This document shows positions 22,913 to 31,467 of a DNA stretch of 44,780 nt, one piece after another (the stretch's first letter is position 1; the number at the start of each line of letters is the position of its first letter). The translations under genes and the position numbers were made by a program. Under the pieces are notes generated by a model, which searched no databases, was not told the DNA's origin, and saw only the letters and a program-made list of their open reading frames with translations. This stretch comes from JAZDJP01 sp043803805 (GTDB lineage: Bacteria > Planctomycetota > JAZDJP01): NCBI GenBank assembly GCA_043803805.1, contig JAZDJP010000132.1, positions 1 to 44,780 on the forward strand, read 5' to 3'.

Positions 22913-24152
22913 TGGCCCCGACCGTGAGCGCCACGAGACGCGGCGCGAGGGCATCCGCCTCCCTTCCCCAGAGGGCGCGCAGGATTTTTTCGACGGCCGC
23001 CGGCGTGAGCGCCCCGGAATCGCGGAAAAGATGCGCCGCCGGCCCCGCCTCCCCCGGCCGTGCCGCCAGATGCATTATCGCCGCCGCCGCGCCGAGGGCC
23101 ATCCGCCGGGGTGTGATCCCCTGTGAAAGCGCCCGGCGCATCGTCCCGAAGATACGATCGTTCCAGCCGAGCTTTCGCGCGGGGTCGCGGATCACCCGGT
23201 CCACCCTGTCGTGCAGGGTGGGCCGCGTCATCCGATCGAGAAGATCCTCCGCGTAGGCGCGAAAACCCTCCGGCGTGAAGAGAGCATCCCCGAGCCGGGC
23301 GTATTTGGCCACCAGGGCCGCGCCGGACTCGTGGAGAAACGCCTCCCGCGCGACGCCCACGAGTTCCGGATCCCGCCCCGCCCCGGCCAGCGTGGCATAC
23401 CCCTTCCGCGCCGCGAGGTACCCGAGCAGGGCGTGGATGGCGTTGTGTCCGTAGAGTTTCGCCTCCTCGAAGGGCAGGAGGTCGTCTTTCTCGGCGAACA
23501 CCCCGATTCCCCGGCGCACCTCCGGCGACGACGGGCGGCTGACGAGAATCCGGTTGAACTCCTCGACGAGGACGGCCCGGGGAAATCCCGGCGTCAGAGT
23601 CACCAGGCCAAGCGCCGCGATTTCCGCCGGGTCCGTGAGAACCCCGCTCATTTTCCCGATGACGGTATTGAGAAAAACCGGATTTCCCGGGACGCGTCCC
23701 CCCGCCCGGCGGGCGACGGCCTCCGCCAGAATTTCCGCGGCGTGATTGTGGTTCTCGGCGGCGTAAATCACCGGCGCCGGAATATCGCGCCGGGCGAGAA
23801 GCCCTTCCGCGAGGACCGCCGCGACGGAACTCTCTCCCCGGTCAAAAAAATCCACGCTCGGGAGGGCCGTCGCGAGTTCCGACGATTCCGCCACCGCCGC
23901 CACGAGTTGCCGGCGATCGGTTGGATCGAGCGGGTTCAGTATCTCGACCGGACCGACCTCCGCCCGGTCCACGCGCTCCCGCCGGGCGATGTTGACGACA
24001 TAGCGGCCGTGGTTGTTGCGCACCGCGGCGACAACCGTTTTGTCCACCTCGGCGACAACAAGACGGGAGAAATTCCCGGAGGCCCAGGCCTCGTATAGAA
24101 ATAACGCGCTCTGGATGGGGCCGAATCCGAAACCGGTGAATGTCTTGCTCAA
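22887..24152 (-). CDS. Mannitol-dehydrogenase-family (polyol) oxidoreductase
   Basis: A 421-residue NAD(P)-dependent polyol dehydrogenase of the long-chain mannitol dehydrogenase family. The N-terminal FGFGPIQSALFLYEA is the nucleotide-binding glycine motif of the Rossmann domain. AENHNHAAEILAEAV and NTVIGKMSG follow, and EAKLYGHNAIHALLGYLA carries the catalytic Lys with the Asn and His of the active site. It should oxidise a sugar alcohol or reduce the ketose. The start is a TTG (24152) that abuts a repeat and has no clear ribosome-binding site, so it is uncertain. The last six codons derive from a CCACGA repeat. It is downstream of the E2 gene (99-base gap) and may share its promoter. Confidence 0.85.
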   Translation of the reverse strand: MSKTFTGFGFGPIQSALFLYEAWASGNFSRLVVAEVDKTVVAAVRNNHGRYVVNIARRERVDRAEVGPVEILNPLDPTDRRQLVAAVAESSELATALPSVDFFDRGESSVAAVLAEGLLARRDIPAPVIYAAENHNHAAEILAEAVARRAGGRVPGNPVFLNTVIGKMSGVLTDPAEIAALGLVTLTPGFPRAVLVEEFNRILVSRPSSPEVRRGIGVFAEKDDLLPFEEAKLYGHNAIHALLGYLAARKGYATLAGAGRDPELVGVAREAFLHESGAALVAKYARLGDALFTPEGFRAYAEDLLDRMTRPTLHDRVDRVIRDPARKLGWNDRIFGTMRRALSQGITPRRMALGAAAAIMHLAARPGEAGPAAHLFRDSGALTPAAVEKILRALWGREADALAPRLVALTVGAMEVVDRDW

Positions 24153-24153
24153 A

Positions 24154-24205
24154 TCACACCACGAAAACGCGAAAGGACCGCGAAATCACGAAAAAGAAAG
24201 ACCAC
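24154..24205. repeat. CACGAAAA/GCGAAAGG-type short array
   Basis: Degenerate units CACGAAAAC, GCGAAAGGAC, CGCGAAATC and ACGAAAAAG fill the gap between the E2 and polyol dehydrogenase genes. This is a distinct family from the CCACGA arrays. Confidence 0.5.
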
Positions 24206-24251
24206 CGAACAACCAACTCGGATCAACACCGCGCCAGCATATTCCGCGTTG

Positions 24252-25496
24252 TCACAGCGCAGCCTCAAGGATCTCCGGTTTTTCGAGAATCTCCCGGAAC
24301 CGCGCGAGGAATTTCGCCGCGACCACCCCGTCAATCAAACGATGATCCGAAACGAGGGTGAACGTGAGCACCCGGCCGGGCACGACCGCGCCGTCCCGGA
24401 CCACCGCCGCGTCCCGCGTGGCCCCGGCGGCGAGGATGGCCGCATCGGGCGGGTTGATGATGGCCGAGAACGTCTTCACGCCGAACATCCCGAGGTTGGT
24501 GAGGGTGAGCGTGGCCTTTCCGGCCCCCTCCATCCGCCCGGCGCGGGCGGCCTCCACGACGCGTTTCGCCTCCGCGGCGAGTTGCGCCAGCGGCATCTCG
24601 TCCGCCCCGACGACCACCGGGACGACGAGCCCCCCCTCCACCGCCACGGCGATGCCGACGTTCGCCCGCGCGAACTCCAGCACCGTCTCCCCCTCGAAAC
24701 GGCTCCGGAATTCCGGGAAGTCGCGCATGGCGCGGGCCGCCGCGGCGAGCAGAATATCATTCCGCCCCACCTTCATCCGGCCCCGGACGGACGCATAATA
24801 CGCCTCGACGGGGACGGCGTCCACGGTGAGGTCCATCGTGAAATCCGGGATGGTCTGCCGGGAAAGCGTGAGATTCGCGGCGATGGCCTTGCGCATCCGG
24901 GAAAGGGGCTTCCGCACCGCCCCCTCCGGAACGGGTCCGGCCACCGATGGCGCGGCGCGCGCGGGAGTCGGCGCGGAGGCGCGGACGGCGGAAAATCGGG
25001 CGACGTCCTCCGAGGTGATGAGCCCCCCGGGGCCGCTTCCGGCGCCCACGGCGGCGAGATTCACCCCGCGTTCCTTCGCCAGTTTTTTCGCGGCGGGTGA
25101 CGCGCGAATCGTCCCGCCCGGGGGCGGCGTACGCGAGGCGGCGGACGGGGCGGAGACGTTCGCGGGAGAAGGCGCCGCCGGCGCGGAGGCCGGGGCCGGG
25201 GCATCCTCCGTCGGCGGGGGATCCGGCGGGCGCGCCGCCAGGTGGGCGGCCACGTCCTCGCCCGGTTCGCCCAGGAGCGCGATCAACGAATGAACGGGCG
25301 CCGACGCCCCTTCCGGTCGGATGATTTTCAGCAACACCCCCGCCCCCGGCGATTCCAATTCGAACACGGCCTTGTCGGTTTCGATCTCGGCGAGAATCTC
25401 CCCCGCCGCAACCGAGTCCCCTTCCGCCTTTCGCCAGCCCACAATCAATCCTTGCTCCACGGTCTGGCCGGGCTTGGGCATTGTAATGTCAATCAT
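24252..25496 (-). CDS. Dihydrolipoamide acyltransferase (E2) of a 2-oxoacid dehydrogenase
   Basis: A 414-residue protein. The lipoyl domain (1-75) has the lipoylated Lys in EIETDKAVFELES. A Pro/Ala-rich hinge is followed by a peripheral subunit-binding domain at about 125-165 (ASPAAKKLAKERGVNL to GPGGLITSEDV), a second hinge and the catalytic domain. The active-site motif SDHRLIDGVVAAKFL gives the His and Asp. The start at 25496 is supported by GGAG upstream and a TTGACA-16-TATTAT promoter that overlaps a longer frame. It diverges from the DeoR and E1 genes. Forms a complex with the fused E1; E3 is absent from the window and may be shared. The acyl substrate cannot be told from sequence. Confidence 0.93.
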   Translation of the reverse strand: MIDITMPKPGQTVEQGLIVGWRKAEGDSVAAGEILAEIETDKAVFELESPGAGVLLKIIRPEGASAPVHSLIALLGEPGEDVAAHLAARPPDPPPTEDAPAPASAPAAPSPANVSAPSAASRTPPPGGTIRASPAAKKLAKERGVNLAAVGAGSGPGGLITSEDVARFSAVRASAPTPARAAPSVAGPVPEGAVRKPLSRMRKAIAANLTLSRQTIPDFTMDLTVDAVPVEAYYASVRGRMKVGRNDILLAAAARAMRDFPEFRSRFEGETVLEFARANVGIAVAVEGGLVVPVVVGADEMPLAQLAAEAKRVVEAARAGRMEGAGKATLTLTNLGMFGVKTFSAIINPPDAAILAAGATRDAAVVRDGAVVPGRVLTFTLVSDHRLIDGVVAAKFLARFREILEKPEILEAAL

Positions 25497-25522
25497 GGGA
25501 TATTCACTCCGCGGTTCTCCGG

Positions 25523-25550
25523 ATAATACGCCCGGGAATGCCTCTGTCAA
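25523..25550 (-). promoter_or_regulatory. Promoter of the E2-polyol dehydrogenase unit
   Basis: On the minus strand TTGACA (25545-25550), 16-base spacer and TATTAT (25523-25528), about 20 bases of leader before the E2 ATG. Confidence 0.65.
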
Positions 25551-25572
25551 ATAGAAATTTTCCAGAAAATGA

Positions 25573-25610
25573 TTGTTTTATTTCAATTACATGACATTAT
25601 ACCGTCATGT
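25573..25610 (+). promoter_or_regulatory. DeoR-type operator over the deoR/E1 promoter
   Basis: A perfect inverted repeat ACATGAC (25589-25595)/GTCATGT (25604-25610) with an 8-base AT-rich spacer. A putative plus-strand promoter, TTGTTT (25573-25578), 16 bases and CATTAT (25595-25600), is overlapped by it. The operator lies 39 bases from the divergent E2 -35, so one repressor could control both sides. Confidence 0.6.
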
Positions 25611-25632
25611 TAATGATTGAAAGCATGCAATA

Positions 25633-26400
25633 ATGAATATTCCCACCCGCCAGCGTCAGGAAGCCATCCTGAACCGGATCCACGAATCCGGGTTCGTGCG
25701 CGCGCGGGATCTCGCCGCGGCGCTCGACGTTTCGGAAGCCACCGCCCGGCGGGACTTGAAACGCCTGGCCGGCGTCGCCTCCGTTCAACTGGTGCATGGG
25801 GGGGCGACTCTGCTCCGCCCCCATGATTTGTCGTTCCGCACCAAACTCACCCGCAACCTCGACGCGAAAAAAGTCATCGGGCGGCTCGCGGCGGGCCTCG
25901 TTTCCGACGGGGATACGATATTCCTGGATTCCGGCACCACCTGTTTCCAGATGGTCCCCTTTCTCCGCGGGAAAAAATCCATTACCATCATCGTGAACTC
26001 GGCGCGCCTGGCGCTGGAACTCGACGCGCCGGGACTTTCGACGATTATTATCGGAGGGCAGTACCGCCCCGCGCGCATGGACACCACCGGGCCGCTCGCC
26101 GCCGCGGCGATCGGGGAACTCCGAGGCTACCTCGCGTTCATCGGGGCGGACGGCCTCTCGCGGGAGACCGGGCTCATGGCCGGGGACATCGAAAGCGCCA
26201 CGCTCTACCGTCTCGCCGGGACGAACGCCCGCCGGGTGGTTCTGGTTGCCGACCATTCCAAGTTCGAGACCCCCTCGCTTTATAAAATCACGGATTTCGA
26301 CCGCGTCGAGACCATCGTCACCGACGCGCCTCCGCCGGCCGAGTGGGCCGGATTTTTCGCCGCGCGGGGAATCACCCTCGTCACTCCGCCGAACCCCTGA
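25633..26400 (+). CDS. DeoR-family transcriptional regulator
   Basis: A 255-residue protein. The winged helix-turn-helix is at residues 5-57 (RQEAILNRIHESGFVRARDL to VSEATARRDLKRL, then VHGGA). The DeoRC sugar-phosphate-sensing domain has IGRLAAGLVSDGDTIFLDSG, GADGLSRETGLM and ADHSKFE. DeoR proteins usually repress carbohydrate catabolic operons and are released by a phosphorylated sugar. It is the first gene of the plus-strand unit and 23 bases before the E1 gene, next to the inverted repeat at 25589. This suggests that the oxoacid dehydrogenase and the polyol dehydrogenase are induced by a sugar or polyol breakdown product. Confidence 0.93.
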   Translation: MNIPTRQRQEAILNRIHESGFVRARDLAAALDVSEATARRDLKRLAGVASVQLVHGGATLLRPHDLSFRTKLTRNLDAKKVIGRLAAGLVSDGDTIFLDSGTTCFQMVPFLRGKKSITIIVNSARLALELDAPGLSTIIIGGQYRPARMDTTGPLAAAAIGELRGYLAFIGADGLSRETGLMAGDIESATLYRLAGTNARRVVLVADHSKFETPSLYKITDFDRVETIVTDAPPPAEWAGFFAARGITLVTPPNP

Positions 26401-26423
26401 ATCCGCTTTCCAAGGAAACCCTC

Positions 26424-28895
26424 ATGCCGAAATCCCTGTTCATCCGCCCCGACGTCGAGCGCCGCACGGGGGAGATCATGTTCCGCCCCATCCCGCTCAA
26501 TATTTATAATCGCCCTCTCGCCGAGGAACGCAGGCGCCGCTCCGACGCCGCCCTTCTCGGCATCCAGCGGGACATGGAGATCCTCCGCGCGTTCGAGACG
26601 GCGCTGAACGAAATCAAACTTCACGGCGCCTGGAAGGGGATTTCGTACAACCACCGGGGCCCGGCGCATTTGTCAATCGGCCAGGAGGCGGCGGCCGTCG
26701 GCCAGGCACTCCCCCTCGGCCCCGAGGATCACATCTACGGCAGTCATCGAAGCCACTCCGAGATCCTGGCCAAGGGGCTCTCCGCCATCGCCAAGATCCC
26801 GGACGACATGCTCCTCTCCATGATGAAAAATTACTTCGGCGGCGACTGCCTCCGCGTGGTGGAGAAAGACGCCGCGGGCGGCGCGAAGGACCTCGCCGTG
26901 GATTTCTTGTTATACGGGGCCTTCGCCGAGATTTTCGGCCGGGAGACGGGATTCAACAAGGGAATGGGCGGCTCCATGCACGCCTTCTTCCCCCCGTTCG
27001 GCATCTACCCGAACAACGCCATCGTGGGCGGCTCGGCGGACATCGCGGCAGGCGCGGCGCTTTACAAGCGGGTGAACGGCGCGCCCGGCGTCGTCATCGC
27101 CAACATCGGGGACGCGTCGCTCGGGTGCGGGCCGGTGTGGGAGGCCGTCTGCTTTGCCACCATGGACCAGTTCCGGGAACTCTGGGACGAACGCCACCGC
27201 GGGGGCCTGCCGCTGATATTCAATTTCGTCAATAACTTCTACGGGATGGGCGGCCAGCCCGTCGGGGAGACGATGGGATTTAAAATCCTGGCGCGCCTCG
27301 GGGCCGGGGTGAATCCCGACCAGATGCATGCCGAGCGTGTGGACGGCTTCAATCCCCTGGCCGTGGCGGACGCCGTCGAGCGGAAGCGGAAAATCCTCGA
27401 GGAATGCCGCGGGCCGGCGCTTCTCGACGTCGTGACGTATCGCTATAGCGGCCACTCCCCCTCCGACGCGAGTTCTTACCGGGAAAAGGCGGAGGTGGAC
27501 GCCTGGCGGGAGGTGGATCCCCTGACGACGTTCGGGAAATCCCTCGCCGCGGCGGGCGTCACGGACGCGGACGCCCTCGCCACCCTCCGTCAGAATATGG
27601 AAGCCCTCGTTCTCAAGGCCTTCCGGAAGGCCGTTGATTTGAAGATTTCCCCCCGGGCCGATTTAAAAAAATCCCGCGGCCTTCTCGACGTCGTCACGTT
27701 CTCGAACGCCCGCGCGGAGTCCCTCGCGCCGGACCGCACGCCGGAAACGCTTCTGCCCATGAGCGAAAATCCGCGGGTGAAGTCCCTCGCGAGGAAAAGC
27801 CGGGCGGGGGTGGACGCCGCGGGAAACCGGCTTCCGAAAATCCAGTGCGTCACCTACCGCGACGCCATTTTCGAGGCCGTCCTGGATCGGTTCCACGCCG
27901 ATGCCTCGCTCGTCGCCTACGGCGAGGAAAACCGAGACTGGGGCGGGGCATTCGGGGTGTACCGGGGGCTCACGGAATCCCTTCCCTATCACCGCCTGTT
28001 CAACGCCCCCATCTCGGAGGGGGCCATCGTCGGGTCGGCCGTGGGGTATGCGCTCGAGGGCGGGCGGGTTCTCGCCGAACTCATGTACTGCGATTTTCTC
28101 GGGCGGGCCGGGGACGAGGTCTTTAACCAATTGGCCAAGTGGCAGGCCATGTCCGGGGGGCTTCTCCGGATGCCGGTGGTTCTGCGCATCTCGGTGGGGT
28201 CGAAATACGGCGCCCAGCACAGTCAGGACTGGACCGCCTTCTGCGCCCATGTCCCGGGCCTCAAGGTGGTGTTCCCCGCGACCCCCTACGACGCGAAGGG
28301 ATTGATGTACGCCGCGCTCGCGGGCGCCGACCCGGTGGTGTTCTTCGAGAGCCAGCGCATCTACGACATTGCGGAGGATTTCGCTCCCGGCGGCGTCCCG
28401 GCGGGGCGGTACGAAATCCCCATCGGCGAGCCGGACGTTAAAAAATCCGGCACGGACATCACAATGCTCACGGTTGGCGCGGCGCTCTACCGGGCTCTCG
28501 AGGCGGCGAAGATTCTCGAAACCGACTACGGGCTTTCCGCCGAGGTGATTGACGCGCGGTCGCTCGTCCCGTTCAATTATGACAAGGTGATCGCCTCGGT
28601 GAAAAAGACCCGCCGGATTGTTCTCGTGTCCGACGCCTGCGAGCGCGGGAGTTTCCTCCACACGTTCGCATCGGCCATCACGCGCCTCGCCTTCAGCGAC
28701 CTCGACGCGCCGCCGGTGGTGGTCGGCGCGCGAAACTGGATCACCCCCGCCGACGAGGTGGAGGACGCCTTCTTCCCCTACCCGGCGGATATCCTCGACG
28801 CCATCCACATCGAACTCATGCCCTTGGACGGCTACACTCCGGCGCGGGAATGCGGGGAAGGGGAACTGCGGAGGCGAAGCGCGGAAGGAGTGTGA
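26424..28895 (+). CDS. Fused E1 alpha-beta of a 2-oxoacid dehydrogenase (TPP-dependent)
   Basis: An 823-residue protein joining both halves of the branched-chain/acetoin-type E1. The alpha part is about residues 45-400, with the thiamine-pyrophosphate motif from GDASLGCG (229) to NFVNN (267-271) and the YRYSGHSPSD phosphorylation-loop region. The beta part is about 475-800 (YRDAIFEAVLDRF, EENRDWGG, ISEGAIVGSAVGYALEG, VVFPATPYDAKGL, DARSLVPFNYD). The C-terminal tail is TPARECGEGELRRRSAEGV. AAGGA lies upstream of the ATG at 26424. Co-transcribed with deoR and divergent from E2. Most bacteria encode alpha and beta separately. A second copy of the C-terminal tail survives as a remnant at 31227-31298. 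Substrate (pyruvate, branched-chain oxoacid or acetoin) is not determined. Confidence 0.92.
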   Translation: MPKSLFIRPDVERRTGEIMFRPIPLNIYNRPLAEERRRRSDAALLGIQRDMEILRAFETALNEIKLHGAWKGISYNHRGPAHLSIGQEAAAVGQALPLGPEDHIYGSHRSHSEILAKGLSAIAKIPDDMLLSMMKNYFGGDCLRVVEKDAAGGAKDLAVDFLLYGAFAEIFGRETGFNKGMGGSMHAFFPPFGIYPNNAIVGGSADIAAGAALYKRVNGAPGVVIANIGDASLGCGPVWEAVCFATMDQFRELWDERHRGGLPLIFNFVNNFYGMGGQPVGETMGFKILARLGAGVNPDQMHAERVDGFNPLAVADAVERKRKILEECRGPALLDVVTYRYSGHSPSDASSYREKAEVDAWREVDPLTTFGKSLAAAGVTDADALATLRQNMEALVLKAFRKAVDLKISPRADLKKSRGLLDVVTFSNARAESLAPDRTPETLLPMSENPRVKSLARKSRAGVDAAGNRLPKIQCVTYRDAIFEAVLDRFHADASLVAYGEENRDWGGAFGVYRGLTESLPYHRLFNAPISEGAIVGSAVGYALEGGRVLAELMYCDFLGRAGDEVFNQLAKWQAMSGGLLRMPVVLRISVGSKYGAQHSQDWTAFCAHVPGLKVVFPATPYDAKGLMYAALAGADPVVFFESQRIYDIAEDFAPGGVPAGRYEIPIGEPDVKKSGTDITMLTVGAALYRALEAAKILETDYGLSAEVIDARSLVPFNYDKVIASVKKTRRIVLVSDACERGSFLHTFASAITRLAFSDLDAPPVVVGARNWITPADEVEDAFFPYPADILDAIHIELMPLDGYTPARECGEGELRRRSAEGV

Positions 28896-28958
28896 GAACC
28901 GTCATGACGTCATGGGTCATGATGTCATGAGGCGAAAGAGAACAAACCTCGCAATCGC

Positions 28959-30755
28959 CTATTCCACCGGTTCGACGTTTTTGACCGAGGGATTCGGACG
29001 CGCCCGGGTCGTCGCATCAAGAAACACCAAGCCGTCAAATTCCCGGCCGGGGATCACCGGATCGAAACACGTCCGCGCCATGTTTTCCGCGTAAAGCGAC
29101 CCGATGGAACGCATCGGATGCGGCGTGGAAAGCCACTCGTCAACCACGGCGTTTTTCTGCGTTGAACGGAAATCCACGAGGAACCGACCGATCCCGCATT
29201 CCGCCAGGGCCCCGTCCACCGTGTTCCCGGGGGCGGGACCCGCCCGGAAGGATTTCAGCATCCGCCGCGCCGGATCTTTCGGATAAAGTTCATGCGCCTG
29301 AAACGCCCCGTGGTTGAAACTGAACCCAAGGGCATAGTAAGCATTCCCGTACCATTGCCGCAACCGGCCGCCCAGCGCGCCGCCCGCGGAAACGGAAACA
29401 TGTCCGTTGTGCGCCCACAGGACGAAGCGCGTCCCTGCCGGTTCGCGTTCCACCAGGCGTCTGAAATTGTCCGCCATGTGCCGGTCGCGCGCCGCATCGA
29501 GACTTCCGTCCGAACGGCCGTAGGCGTCCAGGTATTGAACGATCACCCGGGCGTATTCGCGCATCCGCCCGAACTCGGCCGGCGAGGTTTTCTCCGTCAA
29601 TCGCGTTCCGTTCGACTCGAGAAATCCGATCAGGTCGTTGTATCGGGTTTTCAGTCCGGCGATTTTCTCCATTGCGTCCCTGAATTTCCGTTCATGCGGC
29701 GACGTGGCCGCCATGTTCAATTCTTCGAGGTTGACCCCGAAAAAGGCCTCCGTTTCGACGACACGCTCCGGCGCGACCCGCCGGAGAAACGCCAGGAGTT
29801 TCTCCTTGCCTGCGTCGTTCCGCTGGATGTCAATACCGGCGAATTCGACCTTTCGACCTTCCCCGACACCCGCATTGTAGGCCCGCACCCAATCCAGCAT
29901 CGCCTGGATCTCCTTTGTGTTCAACCCGGCAAATCCCAACCCGGCGAGAGCCCCCGCGCCATCATCCGTCCTCCCCGCCACATAATCGTTGACGCCCTGG
30001 CAAGCCGCATAACCGGCCTCCATGACAAGTACGCGAAACCCCATTTCCCTGACGAGAAATTCGAGCAGTCTGTGTTTGAATCGGAAAAACTCGCTCGTGC
30101 CGTGCGTTTCCTCGCCCAAGCCGACAATCCGGACATCCCGGAACACGTTTTCAAGAGGCTGCAAATCCTCAATGCCGTGACCGGGCTCTACCGTATCCAG
30201 CGGCAGGGCGTTCGCCCGGAGCCAGGCGACGACAACCTCCCGTCGTTTCCGGTCTTCGGCCAGACGCGCCGCATGCGCCCCGGTGGAAAGGATTTCATTG
30301 ATTCTGATTTCGTAGCGTCCCGCCGGGGCATTCGCCTCGAGCGAACGGACCTCGATCCGATACGTCCCGGGAACATTGGCTTCCAGTTGAACCGGTTCGA
30401 GCCCCTGTGTCCCGTTGGGCGAATCGATTTCGGCTAGACGACCCCCATCCGGCGCGAAAATACGAATGACCACGTCAATGCCACGCTGATCCACCACCGC
30501 GTCGAGAAATTGGCCCTTTTCGAGCGCGAGGGCATAGAAATGCGACCCGCCGCCGGCCAATTCGCGCTCGATGGGCCTGCCCGATTCAAGAAATCGCATT
30601 TCGCCAGTTTCCGAACGGGAATCCTCCGGCTCCTTGGCGAAAGCGGCTAGAATACCCCACGCAATCACGCAAACCGCCGCAACCAACACACCGGATTCGG
30701 GATATGTCATCATGGTTTGCACATGCTCCATGAAATTTTCCCATTCTCTTGACAT
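28959..30755 (-). CDS. Erythromycin-esterase-like protein with N-terminal beta domain
   Basis: A 598-residue protein. After an N-terminal membrane helix (VLVAAVCVIAWGILAAF, about 23-39) comes a beta-sandwich of about 80 residues like bacterial pre-peptidase C-terminal domains (HFYALALEKGQFLDAVV, PGTYRIEVRSL). The remainder is an EreA/ChaN-like domain with GLGEETHGTSEFF, FKHRLLEFLVREMGFRVLVMEA, ARDRHMADNFRRL and LWAHNGHVS, keeping the Glu and His residues that make up the esterase active site. Members hydrolyse macrolide esters in resistant bacteria, but most environmental ones have unknown substrates, so resistance should not be assumed. The ATG at 30755 is chosen for GGGAGG seven bases upstream. 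The membrane anchor suggests an exported location. No operon partner. Confidence 0.88.
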   Translation of the reverse strand: MSREWENFMEHVQTMMTYPESGVLVAAVCVIAWGILAAFAKEPEDSRSETGEMRFLESGRPIERELAGGGSHFYALALEKGQFLDAVVDQRGIDVVIRIFAPDGGRLAEIDSPNGTQGLEPVQLEANVPGTYRIEVRSLEANAPAGRYEIRINEILSTGAHAARLAEDRKRREVVVAWLRANALPLDTVEPGHGIEDLQPLENVFRDVRIVGLGEETHGTSEFFRFKHRLLEFLVREMGFRVLVMEAGYAACQGVNDYVAGRTDDGAGALAGLGFAGLNTKEIQAMLDWVRAYNAGVGEGRKVEFAGIDIQRNDAGKEKLLAFLRRVAPERVVETEAFFGVNLEELNMAATSPHERKFRDAMEKIAGLKTRYNDLIGFLESNGTRLTEKTSPAEFGRMREYARVIVQYLDAYGRSDGSLDAARDRHMADNFRRLVEREPAGTRFVLWAHNGHVSVSAGGALGGRLRQWYGNAYYALGFSFNHGAFQAHELYPKDPARRMLKSFRAGPAPGNTVDGALAECGIGRFLVDFRSTQKNAVVDEWLSTPHPMRSIGSLYAENMARTCFDPVIPGREFDGLVFLDATTRARPNPSVKNVEPVE

Positions 30756-31467
30756 GCAACCTCCCATAAATCCGGTTTCGCCGGATCGATTTTTCATAAC
30801 GGTGGACGAACGGAACCACGGCGCGAGAACGCCGCGGCAGGCACGACAGGACACCAACGATGGAAATGTGTCAGGGAATCACGGGAATGCGACTACGCCA
30901 AAACCGGACGAAATCCAAAGGCGGCCCCCGACGTGCGTGCGATTTTGGTCATGGGCCACCTCCCTTCATCAACCCTCTGGCGGAGTCCCGCAGGAACCTC
31001 CGCCACGTCGAGAATTGTATCTTCGGAACGAACCCAATCAAAACCATTTCGGGAATCCGTTCATCCGCGGGCAAATTTCGAATTCGCCATTCCCTGCCCG
31101 CCGCTGGACACGCGCCGCGGATCGGGCCGACTTGACCAATCACTTGACCCATACTTGACTAATTGAAGGTCGGATTGATCAAGCGCATCGGGACATTGAA
31201 GAACGGACGCTATGTTCTGAAATGACACGGACGGCCGCACCCCGGCGCGGGAATGCGGAGAAGGGGAACTGCGGCGGAGGAGCATGGAAGGCGTGTAGGC
31301 GCTGTCATGATGTCATGCCGCGAATCAGGAAGTGCGGATTGTGGATTGCGGATTTCAGAAACACCTTCGGAAACACTGCGGGGAATCGGGAGTCGGGAAC
31401 GGAGGGACGTTCCGTCAACCTCCGAATGCTGGGCCATGAGGATGGGATCCGGCGCATTCCCCGGTCG
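30756..31467. other. Gene-poor, apparently decayed interval
   Basis: About 700 bases with no convincing intact gene. On the minus strand at roughly 30895-31060 an open stretch of about 50 codons (including DTILDVAEVPAGLRQRV) has no start codon and I cannot match it to a family. A remnant of an E1 C-terminus lies at 31227-31298. Base composition is mixed. The picture fits erosion of former genes. Confidence 0.5.
31227..31298 (+). pseudogene. Remnant of the C-terminus of a second fused E1 gene
   Basis: In frame on the plus strand it reads TDGRTPARECGEGELRRRSMEGV and then TAG, nearly identical to the tail of the intact E1 (LDGYTPARECGEGELRRRSAEGV, ending at 28895). Differences include synonymous or conservative changes, as expected of former coding sequence. 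Upstream the frame stops at once. Both copies are followed by a TCATGA/GTCATG-rich stretch. Confidence 0.65.

Noticed and set aside
28959..30755. Macrolide resistance gene
   Set aside because: The protein has the erythromycin-esterase fold and active-site residues, but an N-terminal membrane anchor and beta domain and no resistance context; substrate cannot be inferred.
30895..31060. A small minus-strand gene in the decayed interval
   Set aside because: About 50 open codons without a start codon or ribosome-binding site and no recognisable family; kept only as a possible remnant.
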